Made by a program: the position numbers and the translations under genes. The notes under the pieces are model-generated. The model did no database searches. It saw only the letters and a program-made list of their open reading frames with translations, and was not told the origin of the DNA. Shown here one piece after another: positions 22,331-34,692 of a DNA stretch of 64,000 nt. This DNA comes from Parasponia andersonii. Taxonomy: Eukaryota > Streptophyta > Magnoliopsida > Rosales > Cannabaceae. The stretch is taken from contig JXTB01000153.1 in the NCBI GenBank assembly GCA_002914805.1, positions 683,993-747,992 on the forward strand. Reading direction: 5' to 3'. Numbering within the stretch: position 1 is the stretch's first letter; each line of letters starts with the position of its first letter.

Positions 22331-24108
22331 TTTAATGCTTCAGCTCTTCTCCTCTTCTTGGAACCTGACTTTCAAAAACTAAAAACAAAACCAAGACAGA
22401 CGCAATGAAAATCATGACCCTGAATAGAATCTATGTGGTAAAATTATGAACTTGCTAATTGGTAAGCTTAAAACTAAAATTATTTCCATCCCAAAAGCCA
22501 TTGCACAAAAACAGTGAGACATCTATCACTAGGGTCTATTCAGGATCAAATTAAAGCATCCACCATCCTTGGTGAGGTGTGGAGATAGTTCATACTCAAG
22601 GATCCAAAACACTACGTATCAAGGAAAGAAATACATAAGCAATATTCCAAAACTGCTTTCTGTATCTACCTCTATAGCAACCATTGAAGATAAATAATAA
22701 TAAACAAATGGGTTCAAAACAAAAAAACCTTTCCAACAATATTAGGCAAAATTATGCACAACCCATGTGAAAACATATCCAATATATCAGAAAAAATGAC
22801 CTTGTCATCCAAAATGATCAACAAAATTCTTGAAAACCCATTTAACTATTCCACTATTCATACAAGAAAATCCTTGGAAAATCATAGAAATTAAAGGGAA
22901 AAAAGAAAATGAAAAAGATGATACCTTTGGCGGGCTTTATTGAAATCTCGAAAGAACGAAGACAACACCATGAAGGAAAATGAATTGTCTTTAGGCGAAA
23001 GAGAGAGTGTTAAAAAATAAAAATAAAAATAAAAATAAGAAAAGTGATATTCTGACAAGGAATTAAGGTAAGAGATTAGTTTAATAATCTGAGATTAGAG
23101 TATCTTTGGTTAACGTAAACGGTGGTGCGCATGATAAATGGTTCTTGGCTTCTTGCTAGTGGCCTCTCCATGGATTTGGGTCGGTGGAAGCTATCCATTT
23201 TATTGGGTCGGGTATTACATTCTATTTGGGTTCCATGACGTGGGGCCCATTTTCTATGGAGTCGGTCCGTTCAGGCTCAAATTAATTCTAGGCCCAACCT
23301 AATCCAATTTCAACCCAAAGACCATATAACCCCGCCCCAAGACCCATAACCAACCAGTACCACCTAGGGGACCTAGGAAAATGGACCTGGTTTGTTGTAT
23401 TTTGGAACAAAATGACTTTTGTAAGAAGATTGTGTCATAAATGGGGGAAATTAGAAGTTTACCAATAAACGCTACTGTAAAATTTAATAATAAAAAAATT
23501 GCTAAACGCAAAAAATTCAAGTTTAGCCAGTATTGCCTAGTTAATTGAGACCGTGAAATTGAGGTGGGATCCATAATAAGACTAATGCGAAGTTCATTCC
23601 AATTAGAGTTTCTAACACTTATACCTGCAAAAACCCAAAAAAATTACCAACATACGAAAATCGGGCTTTTTTCAATTTTCGTATTAATTTTATTACGAAA
23701 ATATTACTTTTAAAAAACTATTTAGAAAAGTACCCATTTAAAATAGTTACTGGTTATCAGTTTTTGGAAACTAGTTACTAGTTACTTACCGGTTACCAAT
23801 TATATACCACTTATAAATATCTTTAGTTACTAGTTATGAAATTAATTATTAAAAAGTAGTTACTATTTTTAAAATGGTATTTTTATAAATATTTTTAAAA
23901 AATTATATTTTCTGATAAAAACCGTACCGCACACTAAACTACCGTAATTTTCAATTTTTTTTTTCCTGAAATACTGTATATTGTCTAATTTCCCCTTCCA
24001 ATAAACCAATCTTTGACAAATGTGTTTTGTCATTATTGCTTCTCAACCTATTCAATATGGTAAACTATGTACATCATATTTTTAAAGAAATATGGGTGGT
24101 GTGGTATG
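22331..24108. other. 5' flank of the WIT-like gene and AT-rich intergenic DNA
   Basis: Positions 22331 to about 22990 hold the probable 5' untranslated exon and its intron: donor GGTATC near 22923 on the minus strand, acceptor TTTTTAG near 22386. An AAATA-type microsatellite lies at about 23016-23038. A patch at 23740-23850 is rich in repeated GTTACTAGTTA-like words. No further gene is seen. Confidence 0.5.
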
Positions 24109-24940
24109 GGCGGAGGCGGCTCACTAGTAGGAGGATTGAAGCCTCCTCAATTTTATTTTTTATATATATATTTATTAAATTTGTAAAAAATTTTAATATA
24201 ATTTAAAAAAAATTAAGCCCCCTAAAAGATTTTAAAAATACAATAAAACCTTATAAGGCCACAATTAAAAGCTTGTTGCATAAGTTAATAAAAAAATGCC
24301 AAAGCTATTTTAGAATTAATATAACTCATTATTTTATTTTAATTTATTTTAAATAAATTTAGTAAAGAAAACATATATTTTTAAGATTTGCTTCTTTATA
24401 TGGCATGTTTGTGTCCATGTTAATATATTTTCAACTTTTGACAAGAAAATACTAATTCACTTTATTGAGTATTAACCAAAGGATTTTTATACTATAAAAA
24501 TCATGGAACTTGATGATTAGCTTGAAAGGTATATAATTAAAATGCTTTTAATTGAGAAATTTAATGACTTAAAAAGTATTGGTGATTTTGTACAAAAAAT
24601 GGTTGAAACAAGAAGACATAATGTTTAGTCTCTCGTTTATCGACTAATGACATCCGCATTAATTTTATCAATTGCTACTATTAATGTGGAAATGGTGTTT
24701 TATTCTATGAATTTTTTGAATAATCGACTTCGTAATAAAATGTGTGATCAATAAATGAATGATAATTTACTTGTTTATATTAAAAAATATTTTTAATGAT
24801 ATTGATAATAAGTTCATTGTAAAACTCTTTCAATGAATAAAAATGTGTCGAGTATAATTAAAATACATTATTATTTTCAGTTATTTTTTAAATTATTGTT
24901 ATGGTCCATCCCCTTGAAGAGAATTATTGACTCCGTTCCT
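24109..24940 (+). mobile_element. Second DUF4371-type hAT remnant
   Basis: The sequence is colinear with the 3' half of the element at 10494-11835. Shared motifs are TTTTGACAAGAAAA, the CTTGATGATTAGCTTGAA block, and the translated ends ALILSIAT, FLNNRLRNKM and MNDNLLVYIKK. These are the dimerisation end of TTF-type/DUF4371 hAT transposases. Most of the central transposase is missing compared with the first copy. The ends are degenerate (left GGCGGAGGCGG, right, reversed, AGGAACGGAGTC) and the flanking duplication is not clean. It is inactive. Confidence 0.6.
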
Positions 24941-24984
24941 GGTGGTACTTAATTCTCTTTTTCAGCTTCATCAAGACCGTTCTT

Positions 24985-25165
24985 AACTTTCTTCTAAGCA
25001 AAAGCAAAGCTCATGATCATCATCAGCTATTTTCCCAGAAAACCCATGAAAACTATGAGAAAAATACAAATGAGTTTGAGAGATTTCTCTGAGAGAAGAA
25101 GAAACCAATGTGATTTCGAGGTGTTTAGGACTCGTCATCGACGTATCCAACGAAGACCCGTATTC
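24985..25165 (-). pseudogene. Possible subtilase propeptide (I9) scrap
   Basis: On the minus strand one frame reads VFVGYVDDE. A neighbouring frame reads SPKHLEITLVSSSL and then FSHSFHGFSGKI. This order resembles the inhibitor I9 propeptide of plant subtilases (short beta strand, H-x-x-I/L, then Y/F-x-H-x-F-x-GFS). A frameshift separates the pieces and no catalytic domain follows. The match is by eye only and may be chance. Confidence 0.3.
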
Positions 25166-25198
25166 CACTTTTAGTGTATAGAAATATATTAATAACAT

Positions 25199-28100
25199 TG
25201 CCTTTAAAATAATAAGGGCAATACCTTTTCATCTTATTTATTTATTTATTTATTTATTCATGGTGTCAGATATTTATTTTGTTCTCTTATAATTAAAAAC
25301 AATGCTGAAATCCATGTATCTAGTATGTACGTATGATTGATTCATGAACTTCCAAATTCCATTTAGGATTTGATATTCGTATAGTTGGATTTCCTCACAA
25401 GCTACAAAGCATCAGATAGATTAGACATAATAATAATCATTTGGTAAAAAAAAAAAAAAAAGAAAAGAAAAAACTCGCATAATAAAATAACGCTACTAAG
25501 TTTTAATTTACATATCATCAACAAAATGCTCCAAAACAAGGTTTGTCGAACATAGTATAGAAAATTTTGATGTCCGTACTAAGTGAATATCACTCAATCT
25601 CATATATGTAAGAGTGTATGATACAAATCACCAATATTCAAAAAGTAGTACGAGTCCACAATAATAATAGATTATTGTAATTTTCGGGGACAGGTATGAT
25701 TTGTCCAACTAAAGCAAACTCAACCAATCTAGCGAAACCATTCTTGCTTCAACTAGAGGGAATACGAGGAATGGTACATACAATATTTTGTAAGTGTATA
25801 GTCAAAAACTCAATAGGTTAGATATAACTACCTCTAGAGTCCTCCAACCCTAAAAATCAACCATTTATTCCGAAATATTCAATTAACCATTCTAAGCATT
25901 ACAAGTAAAGTTTTAATACATAAAAAATATCGTCCTAGAATCAAACAAAACAACCTTGTCTCCGCGTCACCGCGTCCCAAGTGAATGGACATGTTGATAG
26001 CGAACTGTGAACCCAGTGGACCATACCACATGGAAGTGAAGTAACTATTCGTGGATCATTAACTTTATGGCCCTATCTCCACTCCATCAGAAATGACTCT
26101 CCCTTTTTTTTTTTCTTTTTTTTTTTTTATTTCCTGTTTTTTCAGAAAAAAAAAAAATCAGAAATCACAACTTCGTAAATCATGTTCCATAATGCATGTT
26201 TTTACGGGATAAACAATATGTGGTCCAGATTCCTCTTCTGATGTCACTCCAATTCATTAGAATTTAGATTTATAATTACATTTGTCACCTAGCATTGTCT
26301 TCAACGATTTATTAACTACGTACATAATTAGTTCAAGAATTAATCAACAATTGATTGATTATATTGAAGTGACTAATTTAAACCAATGCACCCACCAATA
26401 AATTACATTTGCGTAGATTCTTTGTGCTCTATGATAAGTAATTTTGCATGACACGTGGTGCATCCACAGCCTTATGTTTCTTATTATAATACAAAAATAT
26501 CTTTCTGCTGGTTTTTTTTTCTATTAGTTTCTTAATAGCAAATTCATCATTTTCTCTCCCTGATTAAGATGGTAGACTAACTGGGGTTATTGGAGGTCAA
26601 AAATGTTTTAACATTTCAAGTTGGGCAGGCTAGCTAGATTCGTTGTGACATTTTTCAACTTGTACATATAATTATGTATACTCTTGTCAGCTACAATACA
26701 TGCTTGCGTAGCATGAAAAGGAAAACCACTTTTGAAGACATGTCTTTGTTCTGTTTTGTTCATTAGCGCTGTCTGCCTTGTTCTTAAATTAGAGAACATT
26801 GCCTCTTTGATCCGCTAATTAAAATACACTTTTAATTAGATTTAACTTCGTATATTATTGTGGGAATAATTGCCCCCAAAAAAAACTATCACGTTTGGAT
26901 GTTGCAATTTTTACCCCAATATTTGAACTCTATATAATAATCCATGACATTAAAAATATATAGAAATTAATATTATGTGTTGACTATTTGAATAATTTTA
27001 GTAATGAAAAGAAGTGAATAATAATGACTGATTTATTTTTAATGAATAATATTATTGTCTTTCTATTAATAAAATTAGTCCAATGTATCTTGTTGTATTC
27101 AATTTTCATAAATTCTTAATTTAAAAATATTATTTACATAGTGTTATTGTGCATCATTAATTAGAAACCCGTTTTATTATTAAAATTTTATTTTGCTTTT
27201 AGGTGATGTTATATTGTCGATATCTTTTAAGTTTGAAGAGAACACTATACCACTATCGTTTTTTTCTTTTTGAAAGCTATACCACTATCTTTTAAACATG
27301 CATATATTTCTAGCCAAAAATTAAAAACTTGCTAATGAAATAATTATTTACATCTGTTATATATATATATATATTCTCATGCATTTATATTGAACGAACC
27401 TTGAGACGAGTTAAGAAGTAGTGATAATAAAGAAAAAAGAGGAATACCTACAATAGAAATAAAAGACCCAAAATCTTAAAAAGGAATATGTATTTTACTT
27501 GTGATTAATTTTTTTTTCTTTTTAATAGGGATAAAGTATGACGTACCAAAAAAACTTTATAATAATATAATATTATCTCTCGTGTCATGCTAGCATATAA
27601 GGAAGTGTATTTTCCTATTATCCCGTAGATCAATTAATTAGGATTCAATTCAAAAGATGTTTCACTGACTTGCCATCCCAGCTTAGTCTCAGTTGCTATA
27701 TTCGCTTCTTATTCTTTGCTTCATAAACTATCATTATAACTTATAACATAATCCAAACTCATCATACGACATATCAATCTAGTCGGCTGATAACTTTTTA
27801 ATCAAGAAGCCAAGAATCTAGATATAGCTCAGCCTCATCTTAGTTATAGGGGCCAGCTGATCTCATAGTCATTGAAATTGAGCTATGTAGCTCACTTGGC
27901 CAGTAGGGCCCTTTACTACATTTAAATATCAAACGAAGCACTTGAAATTTATCATGGGCAATACAAGAAATCAATAATAAAGAAAGAAAATAAGGGAGTG
28001 ATTTTTATGTACTCGTGATTCATGCATGAATTGTTTATTGGGCCCACCCCAGAAGACGAAATGGTCGGAAAGTATGTTTCCTCTTTCAAAGAGTAAATAA

Positions 28101-28920
28101 TTTAGTATTTTGGTCATGTTGACCCTTTTAGTTACATTATAATAACCAAACAAGTGTATTAAATATAATCTATGATCTTATTCAGGGAAAAAAAAGTTTA
28201 TAATCTAGTGGCTGTTATACGCAATTGAACAGATCAATAATGTCTGTCATTCAAACTGTACATAGGCAGGCAAGCATGTCATCATTTTTTTTTTTCAAAA
28301 TTACCATTAAGAGAAAGGCAAATTACCAGTAAGTTAATGAATTACTGCAAAAAAAAAAAAAAGAAAGAAAGAGAAAAGCATATAAATATAATGGGTATCC
28401 CTCCCGTGGGTATTTATTTTAAATTATCTATAGATATTGTTTTCATATTTTGTCTAATTAAAATTTACTATATTTTTTTTCCATGCTAATTAAAAAATAA
28501 AGAGAGAAAATTTATATTTATTATTATCATTATTATTTTCAATATACCTAAATTATAATAATCATTAAATAATGTTATAATAGATAAAAAAAAATACCGA
28601 TTAGATAATGATCCAAATATAATAACTACTTTGGGTCGCTTAACTATTATATGATAACTTTAACTTAGGTAAATACTAAAAGGTGGCTCTATTGACACAT
28701 CATTTTATTCTTTTCTTACCCCTCGTAAAAAATTTAATTTATAATAAAAATAACTATATACCAAATGACATATATGGACAAAATAAACATTAAACAACTA
28801 CCATATTAGTTCTTAATTATAATATTAGTTTTTAGCACACCCTTTTGAACACTTTGAAAAAGTTAAAATTCTTTTAGATTAATTAAGTTTTTGAAATTAT
28901 AGATGAGCAAATTTTTCTTT
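25199..28920. other. Gene-less AT-rich intergenic DNA up to the gap
   Basis: No gene was recognised. The region has long A and T tracts (for example 25446-25461 and 26106-26129), a TTTA repeat near 25236-25257 and scattered TA runs (27358-27374). The short open frames lack domain signatures. Confidence 0.55.
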
Positions 28921-29907
28921 NNNNNNNNNNNNNNNNNNNNNNNNNNNNNNNNNNNNNNNNNNNNNNNNNNNNNNNNNNNNNNNNNNNNNNNNNNNNNNNN
29001 NNNNNNNNNNNNNNNNNNNNNNNNNNNNNNNNNNNNNNNNNNNNNNNNNNNNNNNNNNNNNNNNNNNNNNNNNNNNNNNNNNNNNNNNNNNNNNNNNNNN
29101 NNNNNNNNNNNNNNNNNNNNNNNNNNNNNNNNNNNNNNNNNNNNNNNNNNNNNNNNNNNNNNNNNNNNNNNNNNNNNNNNNNNNNNNNNNNNNNNNNNNN
29201 NNNNNNNNNNNNNNNNNNNNNNNNNNNNNNNNNNNNNNNNNNNNNNNNNNNNNNNNNNNNNNNNNNNNNNNNNNNNNNNNNNNNNNNNNNNNNNNNNNNN
29301 NNNNNNNNNNNNNNNNNNNNNNNNNNNNNNNNNNNNNNNNNNNNNNNNNNNNNNNNNNNNNNNNNNNNNNNNNNNNNNNNNNNNNNNNNNNNNNNNNNNN
29401 NNNNNNNNNNNNNNNNNNNNNNNNNNNNNNNNNNNNNNNNNNNNNNNNNNNNNNNNNNNNNNNNNNNNNNNNNNNNNNNNNNNNNNNNNNNNNNNNNNNN
29501 NNNNNNNNNNNNNNNNNNNNNNNNNNNNNNNNNNNNNNNNNNNNNNNNNNNNNNNNNNNNNNNNNNNNNNNNNNNNNNNNNNNNNNNNNNNNNNNNNNNN
29601 NNNNNNNNNNNNNNNNNNNNNNNNNNNNNNNNNNNNNNNNNNNNNNNNNNNNNNNNNNNNNNNNNNNNNNNNNNNNNNNNNNNNNNNNNNNNNNNNNNNN
29701 NNNNNNNNNNNNNNNNNNNNNNNNNNNNNNNNNNNNNNNNNNNNNNNNNNNNNNNNNNNNNNNNNNNNNNNNNNNNNNNNNNNNNNNNNNNNNNNNNNNN
29801 NNNNNNNNNNNNNNNNNNNNNNNNNNNNNNNNNNNNNNNNNNNNNNNNNNNNNNNNNNNNNNNNNNNNNNNNNNNNNNNNNNNNNNNNNNNNNNNNNNNN
29901 NNNNNNN
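28921..29907. other. Assembly gap (987 N)
   Basis: All bases are N. The open frame that can be drawn across it is an artefact. The right flank is the same repeat family seen at the start of the window, so the gap probably hides repetitive DNA. Confidence 1.
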
Positions 29908-29917
29908 ATTATTAATA

Positions 29918-30027
29918 TTTTTTTTATTTTTTATAATAAAAAAATATACATGTTAAATTTTCATTTGACCAAATTGATAGCTGGAAAAAAAAAAAATTAG
30001 TACCCAAATATATATATATATATATTC
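29918..30027. repeat. Dispersed AT-rich repeat, related to window positions 1-115
   Basis: Both copies share the order: T-rich stretch, ATAATAAAAAAAT-like core, ATTTTCATT, AAATTGATA, A run, CCCA or CCCAA, then a TA run and CTTTT. Identity is roughly 80% by eye. The family is not identified. Confidence 0.5.
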
Positions 30028-30689
30028 TTTTCAAAACAAAAGGTAAAAAAAATATTTGCAAGCGTGTGTAGCAGTAGTACCGTACTTGTTTCACATCATA
30101 TTGCTTAATTTTAAAGAATAAAGCTAGATTTTTATTTTTTTTTCTTCAAGGAAATTTTTTTAAAAGGCAAGTAACAATTTTTTTTTATTTTTTTATTTTT
30201 TTGCTCGAAAGAAAGATTTCCTCTTATTCTCTTCATTTTCAAAATTCAGAACAGGTCTGCATCATTTTTTTTAGAAGGTCAAAATTTGCAGCTTGTGACT
30301 CAAAATCTCATCTGGGCTTTTCATTTTTTTTTTTTTAAAAAAAAGGTTTTCCTTTTGCATCTGTAAAAGATTTCCGTTCGCCACAATATCCCATGGTGGT
30401 GAGTTCGTATGTTTTACATTTTAATTTTTGTGAAATTATACCCAATAAGACAAGGATCCATTTTTGACGAAGAGACGTCATTGGAACCTTTTGTCCTGTA
30501 TCATTGAATTAAGAAACTGCCACAGTCCCCAAAACCCAACCAGTAATTCTACGTTTTTTTTCCCAAATTACGGCTTCATTTTTGTTGAAGTTTGGTCCTT
30601 CCTTGTCTTCACCCTCATAATTGAGCCAAATTAATTTTTTTAAAAAAAAACACCCACCTTTATTGCGTGTACCTTCTTCTCTCTTTGAT

Positions 30690-31297
30690 TATTCGTCTAT
30701 AAATCAAAGCCTGACCTCTATAGACGTTACTATTGGGCTCTCTGATAGGTGGGTCTCTCTCTCAAATCTTCAAAATCAAGCTTGGTTTCGGTTACCTTGT
30801 TCTGGTTCTCATAATTCAAGTTGTTCTTTCTTGTGGGTCGTCTCCCAATTCTCTGTAAAGCGATTGGTATTCGTTTTGGGAGCTTTATTTTTGGAGGAGG
30901 AGAATTGGGTTTTGTCTCTGATTCATTTCTGAGGTAATTTGCCTACTTTTTTGAGATCGACCTCTTTGATTGATAATAAGATTAGGGTTTTGTTCAGATT
31001 TGGTTTTTGGAGTATTGTTTTTGAAAATCTTGGTTTTGATTATTGAAAAGGTTACTTTTTTTTTTCCCCCCTCTGTGTCTCAAGTCTTCTCTTTTTCATT
31101 GGTTAGGGACTCTGCAAGATATAGAATTCATTTGAAACTTACCCTTAATCTGAAATGTATTGTGTGCTTTAAAAATCTAATCTTGAGTTTTGTGCAAACA
31201 GTTATTGTTGAAGCAAGTTATATTGAAGGTGTTTGAGCTGATTTATAGATTAGAAGTTTTCAAATTTTTTGGTTGGAGATTTCTCAAGGTGTAAAGG
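30690..31297 (+). promoter_or_regulatory. Promoter, 5' UTR and 5' UTR intron of the AVT6-like gene
   Basis: A TATA-like TATAAAT lies at about 30698-30704. A leader exon probably ends at about 30932, where GAG is followed by GTAATTT. A likely acceptor TTTATAG lies just before 31249. The start codon is at 31298. Several out-of-frame upstream ATGs lie in the leader or intron. The positions are my reading of consensus signals only. Confidence 0.45.
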
Positions 31298-34200
31298 ATG
31301 ACGATTGATGACATTTCACCAAAGAAGGAGAAGAGGTCGTCAAGAAAGAGCAAAGCAGTGGTTGATGAAAAGGCCCCTTTGTTGCCCAAAAGGCATGTGG
31401 AAGATGGAGGCATTGATGAGTTCAATGGAGCTTCATTCTCTGGGGCGGTTTTCAACTTATCCACCACAATCATTGGTGCAGGAATTATGGCTTTGCCTGC
31501 TACCATGAAAGTATTGGGTCTTATTCTAGGGGTGGCTCTCATTATATTTATGGCATTTTTGACTGAGGCTTCAATCGAATTGATGCTTCGGTTCAGCAAG
31601 GCAGGGAAGTCAGTTTCTTATGGAGGTCTTATGAAAGATGCTTTTGGTAAATATGGAAAGATTTTGGTGCAAGTCTGTGTTATAATCAATAACGTAGGCA
31701 TGCTTACCGTCTACATGATTATTATGGGTAAGAAAACATTAAAATCTGATTTTCTGCTACTCATTTGTTGTTTTGGTATCTGCCACAAAATGAGGGCTTT
31801 TGGCCTATTCTGAGTTAAACTCCCATAGTTGTCTAACCATGTTGGATTGTTTATGTGAAGGTGATGTGCTTTCGGGAACTTCTTCAAGTGGAGTTCACCA
31901 CCCTGGTGTCCTTGAAAGCTGGTTTGGAGAACACTGGTGGAATGGGCGATTTTTTGTGCTTCTTATGACAACGCTTCTTATATTTGCTCCATTGGCATCC
32001 TTTAAGCGAATTGGTTAGTCTTATTCAGTGATTGGAGAGAACCTTATTTTTTATCAGATTATGTACTTATATTTGATTTACTTATGTCAATATTTATCTT
32101 GATGCAGTTATGACATTTTAATTTCTTGCCCGATGGCTGATGGTATATGATTTAATTGATATCTTGTATAACTTCATCTTAGGATGTCACTAATGCACAT
32201 AGGCCAGTTTCGTAATGAATGTGCACAATTAATTAAGGTTTTGTGATAATGAGTGCGGAGTGCCTTGGTGTGACGTTTAGAATATTGTACTTTATATTAT
32301 CTTGATTTCTTTTTTTCAGTATGCACTAATTGGTTCTTGGTAAATTTTAACTGCTGCTATTTTGTCCATATTATTTTTTATCAATCTTATTCCCTTCAGA
32401 CAAATTTGGAGATCTTATTCTTTGTTGGACGGATTCATGATTTGGGTGGGGGTAGTTAATAGGGACGTGTGCTCTTTGGAGTCGTTTGGTTTTTTCTCCA
32501 CTGAATCTTTTCTCCAAGCTGTCAAAGAGGAATCATCTTTCCTTGTTTCCTTTCTTATGTATTCATTTGGAAAGCTCAAGTTCCCACCAAGGTTCAGGTT
32601 TTTTCTTGAGCTGTTGGTTCATGGTAAAATTAATACCTTTGATTTATTGCAAAAAGGGAAGCCCTTTATCTTTTATTGTTATATTGGTGCGCTGTGTTCC
32701 AGGAGAATGCCAAGAGTTTGGTTCTCCTTTTTCTGTATTATAATGTAGCTGGCCAATTATGGAGTAAATTACTCAAGAGAACTGAACTCGGAATGGGTAT
32801 GTCCAAGGTCATGTCCAGATTTGTTTGGACAAAATTTTGTACCTGAGTGCAAGAGGAGATGAAGTTTCTTTGGAATGTAGCCAGCATTGGCACTGGTTTA
32901 GAATTGAAGATGACTTAATTGAAGATGACTTAATTGAAGATGACTTACTTTCTTTGTGGGCTAAATTGAAGTATGGCGGTCTTTAGTGTGTGCTTCTGTT
33001 AAAGAATTAAAGATTTTTCTTGTTCTTGTTATTGTTAAATTAAATGTTAGGGACTGCAGTGTATTGGGTCAGTTATGCTCTCGTTGTGTGGAATTATCTT
33101 TATTCTAACAGAGGACATCTTGTTCTTGGACTTTGGATCTGTATTTGTTATATCATTTTGATGTTTTTAACAAAGTTGCTGGTTTCTTATAATAATAAAA
33201 TTGCTACTCTATGGTTGCAGATTCTTTGAGCTTCACATCTGCGTTATCAGTTGCGCTCGCAGTTATATTTCTTGTCATCACTATTGGCATTTCAATTTTC
33301 AAGTTGATCAGCGGAGGAATTATGATGCCTCGATTTCTACCTGACGTTACTGATTTGTCATCAGTTTTCAAGCTTTTCACAGCTGTCCCTGTTCTGGTCG
33401 TTGCATATATATGCCATTACAATGGTATGCAAACTTTTTCGTATTTCTAATAGCCTGCAATCTCATACTTTTCGTGGAGTGCTTAGTTGATGAAAATAAA
33501 AATTAAAGTATGTACTTGCCATTTTGAGTCACATTGTTGTTGAGGAAGTTCAAAGTAAAACCTAGTTGGAGACAATCCTCTTCCAAGAAAGAAAGAGAGG
33601 GTCCTTAAGACCTTTCTAATGAAATTGAACGCCAACTTGATTGTGGTTTCTTTGGTTTAGCCACACCTTTCATGTAGCTGGTTCCTGTCACGACATAACC
33701 CGGGTCAAAGCTTATGTTTGTTATTAACATATGGTCATCAGTTGAATCTTTTTAATCACATGTGCCAAGTTGTAAGCACTAATCTTCCCAAGTGTTTCAT
33801 TTGCAGTTCACAGCATAGACAATGAGCTTGAAGATTCTACACAGATGAGACCAGTTGTCCGGACTGCACTTGGTTTGTGCTCCTCTGTGTACGTAATGAC
33901 AAGCGTTTTTGGCTTCCTTCTGTTTGGTGATGGAACTCTTGATGATGTGCTTGCCAACTTCGACACCAATCTCGGCATTCCATATGGTTCCATTCTTAAT
34001 GATGCTGTTCGTGTTAGCTATGCTGCCCACCTAATGCTTGTATTTCCAATTGTCTTTTACCCACTTCGTCTCAACTTGGATGGCCTCCTCTTTCCCTCAT
34101 CAGGGCCTTTGGTTCAGGACAACAAGCGATTTGCATTGGTCACTACTGTGCTCATTTCTCTCGTCTTCTTGGCTGCAAACTTCATACCCAGCATCTGGGA

Positions 34201-34692
34201 TGCTTTCCAATTTAGCGGAGCAACTGCTGCTGTCTGCCTCGGGTTCATCTTTCCAGCTGCTGTTACTCTCAGGTGAATATTCTTAATCAGTTGATCATAA
34301 CGTGCTAGGAGTTAAGATTTCTGTCTTCCTGGGCTCTATCTTCATTGTCAATGTTCTAGAAAACAGTCTTTAAAAATGTTGTTGAAATAACATTAAGATT
34401 AAGTCTACGCCTGCAACCATGAAGATGTAAAAATGAAAATACCCGTTTATCGTAACCAATTGAAGAATTTGTAAGAATTTGTTTTTTTTCTTCACGGGGA
34501 CATCGTTTCTGGTTCATGTGTTTTAAAAATTTTGTTTATTTTTGGTGATGCAGAGATCGATACAACATAGCAACTAAGAAGGACAAGGTGTTGTCTGTAT
34601 TTATGATTGTACTTGCTGTGTTCTCAAACCTGATGGCCATTTATAGCGATGCCTATTCCTTGTTCAAGAAAAATGCTTCACCTCGCGAGTGA
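31298..34692 (+). CDS. Vacuolar-type amino acid transporter, AVT6-like (AAAP family)
   Basis: Five exons join in phase: 31298-31727, 31861-32013, 33221-33424, 33807-34272 and 34554-34692 (463 aa). The product belongs to the amino acid/auxin permease family. The N-terminal tail is charged and ends in a dileucine-like EKAPLLP, then FNLSTTIIGAGIMALPATMK opens the first membrane segment, the family hallmark. About eleven hydrophobic segments are visible, including VQVCVIINNVGMLTVYMIIMG at the end of exon 1 and VLSVFMIVLAVFSNLMAIYS near the end. AVT6 proteins export neutral or acidic amino acids across the tonoplast; Arabidopsis AVT6A/B are the likely closest relatives, judged from memory of the N terminus. 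Intron 2 (1207 bp) holds a LINE fragment. The gene converges on the Furry-like gene. Confidence 0.92.
32395..32990 (+). pseudogene. LINE fragment inside intron 2 of the AVT6-like gene
   Basis: The frame at 32362-32748 contains DVCSLESFGFFSTESF, then FPPRFRFFLELLVHGKINT and a D-L-L-Q-K-G stretch. This is the zinc-knuckle (zf-RVT) region of plant LINE ORF2, in the same orientation as the host gene. After a frame change, AGQLWSKLLK continues the match. It ends near three 15-bp repeats at 32902-32946. Boundaries and target duplication were not found. Confidence 0.55.
32902..32946 (+). repeat. Three tandem copies of a 15-bp unit
   Basis: AATTGAAGATGACTT is repeated three times without change at the downstream end of the intronic LINE fragment. 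Confidence 0.95.

Noticed and set aside
28903..30000. 365-codon open frame
   Set aside because: It runs through 987 unknown bases; only the ends are real sequence.
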